From assembly GCA_030591745.1 (NCBI GenBank), contig JAUVAM010000163.1, positions 1 to 7,568 on the forward strand: a stretch of DNA of 7,568 bases, written 5' to 3'. Origin of the DNA: Deltaproteobacteria bacterium. GTDB lineage: Bacteria > Myxococcota > B64-G9. The position numbers and the translations under genes were made by a program. Below, in pieces: positions 1 to 6,929 of the stretch (its first letter is position 1; every line of letters starts with the position of its first letter). Under the pieces are notes generated by a model. It saw only the letters and a list, made by a program, of their open reading frames with translations, did not search any database and had not been told where the DNA came from.

Positions 1-2
1 AC

Positions 3-2426
3 CGGGTCAACCATCGTTTCGCTGATCCCACCACCCGGCATGAAGGAAAAAACGTGGTCGCGGTTTGGTTTAATCCACCACGCTGGGGTTTGCCCATCGC
101 CAAGTCGGTCATCAAGCTGGTCTTGCCCTTGCCCCTGCCCCCCGAGGTCAAGCGGCACAAGGACATCAAGCCCGGGATGGTGGATAAGTTGGGCTTTATC
201 AAGGATGAGGCAAACAAGGCAGAACACAGTCATTGGGCCATGGTCTATACGGACCACGAACAAGAACGCCGTCTGACGGTCTATGCAGAAAAAAAGAAAA
301 TGGCGGCCAAGGGGGTTCATCTTCTCAAGTGCTTCATTCCGAGGGAGGCCTTTCCCGTCTTGTCTTCAGGTGAGGATGTCGAAGCCTCGGGCGCGGCGGA
401 GGCGGAACGGCTCAAGAGCGAGGGATTCGCCGATTTGACTTCCGAGGCCTACACCATTCGCTTTACGGGACCAGGCCAGTTCTCAATGAAAAGTCATTTG
501 ACCATCGAGGAGCATGGCCGGCGAAATTTTGTGCCGATCCCGGACGCAGCACCCGACGAGAAGGTGGCTTCTCCATACGGCAAGGCCTTCGAGGGACGAG
601 GCCCGAGTTGCGAGGCCTGGTTTGATGGAGAAACGATAGGCTGTGAGGTGGGACTCAAGGCCCTGGTTTTTTCCAAGGAGAGCCGGCCCGAGCAAAGGCT
701 GGAGGTGGCGTACACGAATCAGTATCGGCTGTGGGATTCGACACCACGGCTGGTTGAGTGTGGTGATACCTTGTGTCTGCCCATTCATTTTTCCGCGGTG
801 AGCCAAAACTTTGGTCCCCGGCTCAAATTGCGCAGCTCCAGTTTTCATCTGATCTCGGGCCAGCCTTTGGCCGCGGGCACGTCTGTCGACAAGCCCTTGC
901 AGGGGGACGGTCCCTGGCCTGTGTTCTTTGATGCCTACAGCCCCGCCGAGTTGGAGTTGGGCGCATCGCGGGTGGATTGGGCGGAACTCTCCTTCAAGCA
1001 TGGCGTGAATTATCCCGAGTACGGTCCGGATTCGCCCGAGCTAACCGCCAGGCTATTGAGGCGCAAGAATTTAGAAGACCGGGCTCAGTTTGCCTTTGAC
1101 ATGCCGGCGGATCCCATGGGCCTGGAAAAAGGGCAGTGGAACAGCACCAAGATTTTTGCTCGTCGCATGGTGGCGGGTCGATTGAGTCAAGCGGACAAAG
1201 ATGTGGCCTGGGATCACTTGGCCACCTTCATCGAGTTTTTTCTTATTACATTCTTCTTGAACGGCCCTCTTCTTCTTCTTTGGTTGGTGGCCGTGGGCTG
1301 GGTCCTGGCCATCGTGGACAAGATTGCCGGTACCTCGACCTTGAGAGATATTCTCTTACCCGCCGGCAAGTTTAAGTTCTTGCATCCGACCAAGGGCACT
1401 TTGCTGGGCTGGACCGCCGTGATTGTTCCCTTCCGACTCATCTGGCTTTTCCTCGCCGGTTTGATCATCTGGCCCATCATGCGCCTGCATCCTGTTTGGG
1501 CGCTCAAGCTCAAGGACAGGATGCCCGAGTATGTGGCGCCCGAGATCACCGTGGCCACTTTTCAAAGCGAGGGCCGGGCGGCTGAACTGGACGGCGCGGA
1601 GGCCGCGGTGGTCATGGACAGGCCGATCAAGGCCGTCAATTTGATCATCATGAGCTTGCAGGAAAAAGGAGCCGTGAAAATTCTAAGTCGCAATCCCCTG
1701 CAACTGCAATTGCTCGATAAGTCCTTTGCCGACACCAAAGGGGAAAAGGCGCTGGTCGACAGCTTGAATGACGACGGCACCTTGCCGAGAGAAGGCATCC
1801 AGTCGGTGTTGGCGGCATTGGCCATCGAGGTGCAGGGGAAAATGTGGCGGGCAGATCGGGACGCCACCCTCCAATTGCAACAGCGCAAGGTTGATGATCG
1901 CTGGAAGGCCATCAGTCGGCTTTCGGAATCCAAACGAAATAACTATTTCAACGAGCATTATCGCGACCTCTATTTGCACGATCGTTTTTTTGGTCGGATG
2001 TCTCAGACCTTCGCGCCCATCGGCGCGGATGCTCCTTTGGACTCTCCACTGAATACCCTGGGCGCGGCGCGTCCCATCGAGACCGTCAAGGGCAAGGTCG
2101 AGCAGGTGCAGGATTTGGCCGAAGGCCTGGTGGAGGGCATCGAGTCGGGGGCCAAGGCCACCGTGGGCAAGCTGGAGCGCTTGTTCAATTTTGACAACGA
2201 GAGCATCGAGGCCATGAAGCTGGAGTCCATCAAGAATATCGTTGGCGCTGAGTTGTCACCGGCCATCGCCTCCATCGCCGTGGGCTATGACGCTTGTCAC
2301 TCGGCCTGTCATTCGGCTTGTCACTCGGCTTGCCACTCGGCCTGTCATTCGGCTTGTCATTCGGCCTGCGCCTGTCATTCGGCCTGTCATTCGGCCTGCG
2401 TGTCGTCTTGCGCCGGGGGGTTCTGA
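3..2426 (+). CDS. Large membrane protein with C-terminal CHSA (Cys-His-Ser-Ala) repeat tail; 5' end outside window
   Basis: The frame is open from the first complete codon (base 3) for 807 codons and probably continues upstream. A GTG at 54 has a passable AAGGA before it, but it would cut into what looks like a continuous beta-strand domain. Counting base 3 as residue 1, about 1-400 form a hydrophilic, strand-rich region that is probably extracytoplasmic. Very hydrophobic segments follow at about 412-438 and 466-493. A probable cytoplasmic part (about 528-571) has a DUF2207-like pattern in which an acidic/Ala patch leads into a helical 'MDRPIKAVNLIIMSL...GAVKIL' stretch. A helical linker ends in a tail with 11 cysteines and 8 histidines, (CHSA)6-CA-(CHSA)2-CVSSCAGGF. 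The DUF2207-like relationship rests on pattern only. Known radical SAM targets with CXXX or His-Xaa-Ser repeats, and the maturase gene 3 bases downstream, suggest the tail is modified after translation (inference). The alternative is metal binding by the unmodified tail. Confidence 0.85.
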   Translation, partial: RVNHRFADPTTRHEGKNVVAVWFNPPRWGLPIAKSVIKLVLPLPLPPEVKRHKDIKPGMVDKLGFIKDEANKAEHSHWAMVYTDHEQERRLTVYAEKKKMAAKGVHLLKCFIPREAFPVLSSGEDVEASGAAEAERLKSEGFADLTSEAYTIRFTGPGQFSMKSHLTIEEHGRRNFVPIPDAAPDEKVASPYGKAFEGRGPSCEAWFDGETIGCEVGLKALVFSKESRPEQRLEVAYTNQYRLWDSTPRLVECGDTLCLPIHFSAVSQNFGPRLKLRSSSFHLISGQPLAAGTSVDKPLQGDGPWPVFFDAYSPAELELGASRVDWAELSFKHGVNYPEYGPDSPELTARLLRRKNLEDRAQFAFDMPADPMGLEKGQWNSTKIFARRMVAGRLSQADKDVAWDHLATFIEFFLITFFLNGPLLLLWLVAVGWVLAIVDKIAGTSTLRDILLPAGKFKFLHPTKGTLLGWTAVIVPFRLIWLFLAGLIIWPIMRLHPVWALKLKDRMPEYVAPEITVATFQSEGRAAELDGAEAAVVMDRPIKAVNLIIMSLQEKGAVKILSRNPLQLQLLDKSFADTKGEKALVDSLNDDGTLPREGIQSVLAALAIEVQGKMWRADRDATLQLQQRKVDDRWKAISRLSESKRNNYFNEHYRDLYLHDRFFGRMSQTFAPIGADAPLDSPLNTLGAARPIETVKGKVEQVQDLAEGLVEGIESGAKATVGKLERLFNFDNESIEAMKLESIKNIVGAELSPAIASIAVGYDACHSACHSACHSACHSACHSACHSACACHSACHSACVSSCAGGF
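2295..2411 (+). repeat. 12-bp coding tandem repeat encoding CHSA units
   Basis: Eight units of TG(T/C)-CA(C/T)-TCG-GC(C/T) encode Cys-His-Ser-Ala. Six are contiguous (2295-2366). A 6-base insert encoding Cys-Ala follows, then two more units (2373-2396) and a degenerate CVSS unit ending in a last Cys (2409-2411). Every difference between the eight units is a silent third-base change, and serine is always TCG. Cysteines fall every four residues except at the Cys-Ala insert. The tract codes in frame through to the stop 13 bases later, so it is a protein repeat and not a CRISPR or intergenic repeat. Confidence 0.97.
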
Positions 2427-2429
2427 TCC

Positions 2430-3866
2430 ATGGCTGACTGGGATCCGGGCATCTGCGAGCGCATCGACCATTTCGTGGCCTCCACGCGCAACGCTTTGTT
2501 CGTCAGGCGAGTGGACTCTTTGTTGCTCATCCGGCCGGACAAAACCATGTCGATCAACGCAACAGCCATCGACTTGTTGGAGTCTTTTTATGATCGGAGT
2601 CGTCGACCCGCGGCTCAGATTGTCGCTGAACTGGCCGAGCGCTGGCGGGTGCCCAAGGAGCAGTTGCTGGAAGACGCGGGCAAGCTCATCGACGCGGTGG
2701 GCGCTTTGCTCAACGAAGACTATCGGCCTCGCGAGGCCATTCGCTTCGGCGGTTTTGATCGGTCCTTGGTGCAGTACCCCACCTTGAGTGAGATCGCCGT
2801 GACTTACGGCTGCCAAAATCGTTGCCAGTTTTGTTATGCATCGAGCCCTCACAGGGTCAAAGAGCACAAGCTGATGAGCACCGACGAAGTGTGTTTGGTG
2901 ATGGACAAGATTTACCACCAGGCCCACGTGCCTTCCCTGAGCTTTACCGGCGGTGAGGCCACGCTGCGGCCTGACTTGCCGGAGCTTATCCGCCATGGAG
3001 ACAAACTGGGTCTGCGGGTGAACTTGATCTCCAACGGTATACGTTTGGCCGATGCCGATTACGCAAAGACCTTGGCCGCGGCCGGCCTGGCCTCGGCTCA
3101 GATTTCTCTGGAGGCGGCGACGCCCGAGCTTCACGACATCATCGTGGGTCGCTCCGGCGCTTTTTTGGACACGGTGGCCGGTGTCAAGCACATGCAGGCT
3201 TTGGGCCTGCATGTGCATATCAACACCACGTTGAACAGTCTTAATCTGGACGTGGCCGATGATTTGATCCGCTTTGCTGCGCAAACACTCAAATTGAAAA
3301 CCTTGTCCATGAATATGGTCATTCGTACGGGAGAGGCCCTACGGCAAGGCGGCAAGCATGTGGGCGTGACCTACACCGAGGTGGGCGAGCGTTTGCCGGC
3401 GCTCATCGAAGTGGCCAAGGCCGAGGGCATTCGCTTCGTCTGGTATTCGCCCATTCCCTACTGCATTTTCAACCCGGTGCTGCATGGTATGGGGGCCAAG
3501 TCCTGCGCCTGCGTCGATGGCATCTTGTCGGTGGATCCGGCGGGGCAGGTTTTGCCTTGTTCTTCTTTCGCCGAAGGCATCGGCTCCTTGCTCAAGGATG
3601 ACTTCGAGAAAATTTACAAGAGCCGGGCCGCGCGCTACTGGCGCGAGAAGCGTTTTGCGCCGCCTGTCTGTCAAACCTGTCCCGACGTGGATATCTGCGG
3701 AGGCGCATGTCCTTTGTATTGGGACGCGGCGGGTTCTTTTGACGAATTGCCCAGACTCGGTGCGGGTGACAGCAAGGATAGGCGCCGTTGGGAGCGCTCG
3801 CGGCAGAAGGGCCATAGCTTTGGAGTGCAGCCGACGGAGCACGAGGAGGCCACATGGGCGCCGTGA
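2430..3866 (+). CDS. Radical SAM/SPASM protein-modifying enzyme with N-terminal PqqD-like recognition domain
   Basis: This 478-residue enzyme is predicted to modify a peptide or protein in the cytosol by S-adenosylmethionine radical chemistry. Residues about 25-95 resemble a PqqD-type RiPP recognition element: short strands 'FVRRVDSLLLIRPD', then helices, including an 'INATAIDLLESF' pattern. The radical SAM motif is C128-x3-C132-x2-C135, followed by F/Y. The SAM-binding GGEAT is at 174-178 and 'NLISNG' near 198-203. The C-terminal SPASM domain shows C361-x10-G372-x4-C377 and C414-x2-C417-x5-C423-x3-C427, which would hold auxiliary iron-sulfur clusters. No cysteine follows 427, so the usual last SPASM cysteine is absent; C345 or C359 might substitute. 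ATG 2430 follows a G-rich Shine-Dalgarno (2415-2420) and lies 3 bases after the stop of the CHSA-repeat gene, implying translational coupling and making that tail the likely substrate (inference). The reaction, such as thioether formation or epimerisation, cannot be read from sequence. Confidence 0.93.
   Translation: MADWDPGICERIDHFVASTRNALFVRRVDSLLLIRPDKTMSINATAIDLLESFYDRSRRPAAQIVAELAERWRVPKEQLLEDAGKLIDAVGALLNEDYRPREAIRFGGFDRSLVQYPTLSEIAVTYGCQNRCQFCYASSPHRVKEHKLMSTDEVCLVMDKIYHQAHVPSLSFTGGEATLRPDLPELIRHGDKLGLRVNLISNGIRLADADYAKTLAAAGLASAQISLEAATPELHDIIVGRSGAFLDTVAGVKHMQALGLHVHINTTLNSLNLDVADDLIRFAAQTLKLKTLSMNMVIRTGEALRQGGKHVGVTYTEVGERLPALIEVAKAEGIRFVWYSPIPYCIFNPVLHGMGAKSCACVDGILSVDPAGQVLPCSSFAEGIGSLLKDDFEKIYKSRAARYWREKRFAPPVCQTCPDVDICGGACPLYWDAAGSFDELPRLGAGDSKDRRRWERSRQKGHSFGVQPTEHEEATWAP
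3188..3216 (+). repeat. Perfect 12-bp inverted repeat with 5-base loop inside the radical SAM gene
   Basis: GCACATGCAGGC (3188-3199) is matched exactly by its reverse complement at 3205-3216 around the loop TTTGG. Eight of twelve pairs are G-C, so an RNA hairpin would be stable. It encodes part of the radical SAM barrel (KHMQALGLHVH). It has no following T-run, so it is not an intrinsic terminator. A role in transcript processing or pausing is possible, as is chance. Confidence 0.8.
3843..3849 (+). promoter_or_regulatory. Shine-Dalgarno for the coiled-coil zinc-ribbon gene, inside the end of the radical SAM gene
   Basis: GAGGAGG lies 4 bases before ATG 3854 and 16 bases before the alternative in-frame ATG 3866. 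ATG 3866 overlaps the upstream stop as TGATG (3864-3868), a classic coupling arrangement, but its spacing from this site is long. ATG 3854 is preferred, with spacing on the short side; the true start may be either. Confidence 0.6.
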
Positions 3867-5125
3867 TGGGAGAGGGCACACTGAAGGGCTTTCGCGCATA
3901 CCTCAAAGACCAGCTCGTTGTGCTGGATGGCGCGGAAAAGCGCCTGGGCCTGGTGCAGGAAAAATACGAGACTTTTTTTCAGGAGATGCTCCGCGTGCGA
4001 GAGCAGGAGTTCGCGCAGTTGGAGGCCCACCTGGTCAAGGATCGCAGCGTCTTGCCTGCGGATTTTATTAAAGCCGTGGACAAGCACTGGCGGGACGAGC
4101 GAGCTGTTTTTTTGAGCAAGGTCGGCGATCTGAAAAAGCGCCACGAATCATTGATGGAGGAGGCCGAGGCCGAGCGTCAGTTGTCGATTGAGACCGAGCA
4201 GATAGTCCGACAACGCAATAAGTCGCTGGATGATGATGAAGAGGAGCTCAAGGCCCGTTCCGTGGATTTGCTCAAGAGAGTGGAAGTCCACAATGCCCGC
4301 ATTCGCGAGTTGGGCTCGGGCTTTGGTTTTTGGGCCAACTACTTCAAGATGCGCAAGCTGCACAAGGAGAACAAGCAGCTCAAGCAAGAGCAGCGCGAAG
4401 TCGCGGCCACGATCGAAAAGTTGCGCCAGATCTGGATCGAAGAAGATGAGACCTTTGCCGGCAAGGAGAAGGTTCGCAAGCACCATTGGCATGAGAAGGT
4501 GGCCGAAGCGGCCACCGTGCAGACCAAGATAGAGTATCTCAAGTCGGTGCAGAGCCGCATCATCCAGCGGGGGGCCCTGGAGAAGCTGTTATTTGAACGC
4601 AAGCCCAAGTTGAGCGAAGCAGGCAAAGACGATCCCAAATGCGCCCGCTGCTCGCAGCCGAATCCGGCCGACAGGCATTTTTGCCATATTTGTGCCTCGC
4701 GACTAAGAAAAGACCGGCCGGATTTCGAGGGTTCTCTTTTGGAGATGGCCGAACTGAACCATCATCATGATCGCTTTGATGAAGGCATGAGGGCCTGCCA
4801 GGAGGTCATCGGGCTCATCCGTGGCGTGAAGTCCGGGTTTGAGGCCTTTTTGGCCAGCGTCAACGACATGATACACAGCCAACAAAAATACAGCCTGGGC
4901 AAGCTGGAAGTAGACGTGCCCGAGTCCTGCAAGACCTTCGACGACCATTTCGTCAAGGTCAAGGAATTGGCGGGGGAAGAGGGCGAGCCGCATGTGCATC
5001 CAGTGGAGTATTCTGGCCGCATCAAGCCCTTCATGGATGAGTTTTTTACCGAAGAGACGGTGAAGGTCTATTTCGAGGCCCTGGGCGCAGAACTCAACAC
5101 CAAGGCCGAAGCCCAATGGAAGTAA
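3854..5125 (+). CDS. Coiled-coil protein with central four-cysteine zinc ribbon, function unknown
   Basis: I do not recognise this 423-residue protein as a named family. No signal peptide or membrane segment is visible, so it is probably cytosolic. Residues about 15-240 are almost all helical, with heptad-like, Glu/Lys/Arg/Gln-rich runs that predict long coiled coils, interrupted near 153-164 by the Gly/aromatic patch 'GSGFGFWANYF'. A zinc ribbon follows: C263-x2-C266-x10-C277-x2-C280. Residues about 290-423 form a second mainly helical domain with a His/Asp patch (HHHD, 303-306). The gene overlaps the end of the radical SAM gene by 13 bases (or by 1 base if ATG 3866 is used), so the two proteins are probably made together. 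A scaffold or adaptor role next to the modified membrane protein is inference. The coiled-coil plus zinc-ribbon architecture also fits a stress-response or membrane-associated assembly factor. Confidence 0.85.
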   Translation: MGAVMGEGTLKGFRAYLKDQLVVLDGAEKRLGLVQEKYETFFQEMLRVREQEFAQLEAHLVKDRSVLPADFIKAVDKHWRDERAVFLSKVGDLKKRHESLMEEAEAERQLSIETEQIVRQRNKSLDDDEEELKARSVDLLKRVEVHNARIRELGSGFGFWANYFKMRKLHKENKQLKQEQREVAATIEKLRQIWIEEDETFAGKEKVRKHHWHEKVAEAATVQTKIEYLKSVQSRIIQRGALEKLLFERKPKLSEAGKDDPKCARCSQPNPADRHFCHICASRLRKDRPDFEGSLLEMAELNHHHDRFDEGMRACQEVIGLIRGVKSGFEAFLASVNDMIHSQQKYSLGKLEVDVPESCKTFDDHFVKVKELAGEEGEPHVHPVEYSGRIKPFMDEFFTEETVKVYFEALGAELNTKAEAQWK

Positions 5126-5140
5126 TCGCGTGGAAGTAAA

Positions 5141-5674
5141 ATGAAACGAACGCTATCGATATTTTTGATTCTTTTGGGGCTTGCGGCTCTGGCTTTTGGG
5201 ATTTTGTTTCTCGTGGGCGCGGGCGGGCGACTGTCCAGATACGTGATTGCCGGATTGGGCCTGGGCTTGGGCGCGCTTTGTCTCGGCTTTGGCGCTCGTT
5301 TGGCCCGCAAACTCCAAATGCGCTCGGCGGCCTACATCCGGGCCGAAGTTTTGGCCTTGGCCTCTCGCCACAACGGCGAACTGAGCCAGGCCGATCTGCA
5401 AGCCCAGTTGGGCGAGCGCTTCTCGGACGGCGTGCCCGTCTTGGCCCAACTACAGCAAGCCGGCCTCTGTCGTCAGGCTGAGCGTGAGGGCAAAACCTTC
5501 TATGTTTTCCCCGACATGCAGCCCCGCCTGACCATCCGAAAATGCGAATTTTGCGATGCCGAACTGCCCTTAGACGAGGAACTTTCCTCCTGTCCCAACT
5601 GCGGCGGCAGCATCAAGACCCGAATTGAACGCTTGTCCTTGAGCAAGGATGAAGCGTATTCCATGGACGAGTAG
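5141..5674 (+). CDS. Small membrane protein: two transmembrane helices, probable winged helix, C-terminal zinc ribbon
   Basis: This is an unrecognised 177-residue protein. Residues about 5-27 and 33-54 are strongly hydrophobic and Gly/Leu-rich, forming a membrane hairpin with a short GGR turn. Residues about 62-125 have a helix-helix-helix-strand pattern ('RAEVLALASRHNGELSQADLQAQL...VLAQLQQAGLC...KTFYVFP') like a winged helix. The C-terminus has a zinc ribbon, C135-x2-C138-x12-C151-x2-C154. The cytosolic part could bind a partner protein or nucleic acid; this is inference. ATG 5141 follows GGAAG (5132-5136) at a short distance. The gene begins 15 bases after the coiled-coil gene stop, so it is likely in the same operon. 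The 9-mer TGGAAGTAA occurs twice (5117-5125, containing the upstream stop, and 5131-5139), so this ribosome-binding site may have arisen by local duplication. Confidence 0.85.
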   Translation: MKRTLSIFLILLGLAALAFGILFLVGAGGRLSRYVIAGLGLGLGALCLGFGARLARKLQMRSAAYIRAEVLALASRHNGELSQADLQAQLGERFSDGVPVLAQLQQAGLCRQAEREGKTFYVFPDMQPRLTIRKCEFCDAELPLDEELSSCPNCGGSIKTRIERLSLSKDEAYSMDE

Positions 5675-5687
5675 CCATTCCTCCAGC

Positions 5688-5716
5688 TTGACGCAAACCA
5701 TCCAGCCGGATATGCC
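5688..5716 (+). promoter_or_regulatory. Weak sigma70-like promoter candidate before the aminotransferase
   Basis: TTGACG (5688-5693, five of six matches to the -35 consensus) is separated by 17 bases from TATGCC (5711-5716, only three of six matches to the -10 consensus). Transcription would begin about 20-25 bases before the aminotransferase start. It sits in the only gap of note in the window (5675-5747), which shows no terminator. The poor -10 makes this tentative; read-through from the upstream operon is equally possible. Confidence 0.25.
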
Positions 5717-5735
5717 TGTGGCGAAGCCCACAACG

Positions 5736-5741
5736 AGGAGG
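5736..5741 (+). promoter_or_regulatory. Shine-Dalgarno fixing the aminotransferase start at 5748
   Basis: GGAGGA (5736-5741) lies 6 bases before ATG 5748. This decides against the upstream in-frame ATG 5649, whose extra 33 residues overlap the preceding gene and look unlike the family. From 5748 the protein begins MAQLAIKGGSKTF, a normal DegT-family N-terminus. Confidence 0.75.
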
Positions 5742-5876
5742 AAGCTCATGGCCCAGCTTGCCATCAAGGGTGGTTCCAAAACTTTTGACGATTTCTGGCC
5801 TGCCTGGCCTGTTTACACCGACGAGGATAAACAGGCGCTCATCGAGGTCTTGTAATCGCGCAACTGGGGAGGCTTT

Positions 5877-5901
5877 CCCGAGCCCAATCAGCGAGCTCGG
5901 G
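5877..5901 (+). repeat. GC-rich stem-loop just downstream of the in-frame TAA
   Basis: CCCGAGC (5877-5883) pairs perfectly with GCTCGGG (5895-5901) across an 11-base loop. It starts 21 bases after the interrupting TAA of the aminotransferase frame. Structures downstream of a stop can aid read-through, but this spacing is long, the stem is only 7 bp, and it lies in conserved coding sequence, so chance is the default. Confidence 0.5.
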
Positions 5902-6905
5902 CCTTTGCCGAGGCCTTTGCCGCGGCGCATGAAGCCAAGTACGGCATTTGTGCTTCCAACGGCACGGTGACCCTTGAAGTGGCCTTGCGGGCGGCGGGCA
6001 TCAAGGCAGGCGATGAGGTCATCGTCACGCCTTATACCTGGATAGCCACAGCGGGTGCCCCGGTTGCGGTCAACGCCGTGCCGGTCTTCGCCGACGTGGA
6101 CCCCGAGACTTATTGTTTGGACGCCGCCGCGGTGGAGGCGGCCATCACGCCTCGCACCCGCGCCATCATCCCGGTGCATTTGGGCTGCGCCATGGTCGAT
6201 TTGGACGCTTTTACTGCCCTGGCAAAAAAACATGACCTCGTGCTCATCGAAGACTGCGCGCATATGCATGGCGGAAAATGGCGCGACAAGGGCGTGGGTT
6301 CCCATGGGCATTTTGGGTCTTTTTCGTTTCAGTCCTCCAAGCTGATGACCGCCGGCGAGGGCGGCATGATTTTGACCAGCGACGACGAATTGGCCCAGCG
6401 ATTGCACAGCCATGTCAACTGCGGCCGCAAGGAGCCGGGCTACGACGATTTTGAGGGTTTGGTTTTTTCCGGCAATTATCGCATCAGCGAATTCCAGGCG
6501 GCGCTTTTGCAAGTTCGCCTGGGTGCCATGGAGCCGGAGCGCAAAGTCAGAGAAGACAACGCCATGTATTTGAGTGGCCTGTTGGAGCGTATTGAGGGCG
6601 TGCAGCCCTTGAAGCGCCTGGCGCAGGTAACGCACATGGCCTGCTATCAATACGTCTTTCGCTATGACCCGAAGGCCTTTGGTGGCGTGAGTCGGGATCG
6701 CTTCGTTGAGGCCTTGACGGCGGAGGGCATACCCGCCGAAGGGGATTTCTACGAGCCTGTTTATCGTAGTTCTCTTTTTCCCGTGACGGCGGCACAGTTT
6801 CCCGCACTGAAGGAACGATACGGCGAGCGAATTGATCCCGAGAGCATCCACTGTCCGGTGGCGGAAAAGGCGGCTTACAAAGAAGCCGTGTGGTTGCATC
6901 ATCCC

Positions 6906-6929
6906 TTGTTCATGGCCGGCCATGAACAA
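6906..6929 (+). repeat. 24-bp perfect spacerless palindrome near the 3' end of the aminotransferase frame
   Basis: TTGTTCATGGCC (6906-6917) is followed directly by its exact reverse complement (6918-6929). The flanking bases no longer pair. It encodes LFMAGHEQ, a family-typical region, and lies 72 bases before the oxidoreductase start. A perfect 12-bp half-site pair could bind a dimeric regulator or form a cruciform or RNA hairpin. No function can be assigned from sequence. Confidence 0.85.

Noticed and set aside
54..56. GTG as true start of the CHSA-repeat membrane protein
   Set aside because: The frame is open to the window edge, and the residues before GTG read as part of the same domain. 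A membrane protein with a probable extracytoplasmic N-terminal domain would also need a signal sequence, not seen after this GTG. It remains possible because AAGGA precedes it.
2295..2411. CRISPR-like or intergenic satellite array
   Set aside because: The 12-bp units are contiguous without spacers and code in frame to the gene's stop.
2256..3284. Minus-strand open frame of 342 codons opposite the repeat tail and the radical SAM gene
   Set aside because: It lies opposite well-supported genes. Its terminal Arg/Met/Thr repeats are only the reverse reading of the CHSA tract.
5675..5747. Intrinsic terminator between the zinc-ribbon gene and the aminotransferase
   Set aside because: Only a weak GTGG/CCAC pairing (about 5718-5731) exists and no T-run follows.
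5649..5855. Separate small gene of 68 codons before the aminotransferase
   Set aside because: Its last 35 codons are the true N-terminus of the aminotransferase in the same frame, and the first 33 lack family likeness and overlap the previous gene.
5853..5855. TAA reassigned as a sense codon throughout the genome
   Set aside because: TAA ends two other genes here at natural family or operon boundaries (5123-5125 and 6987-6989).
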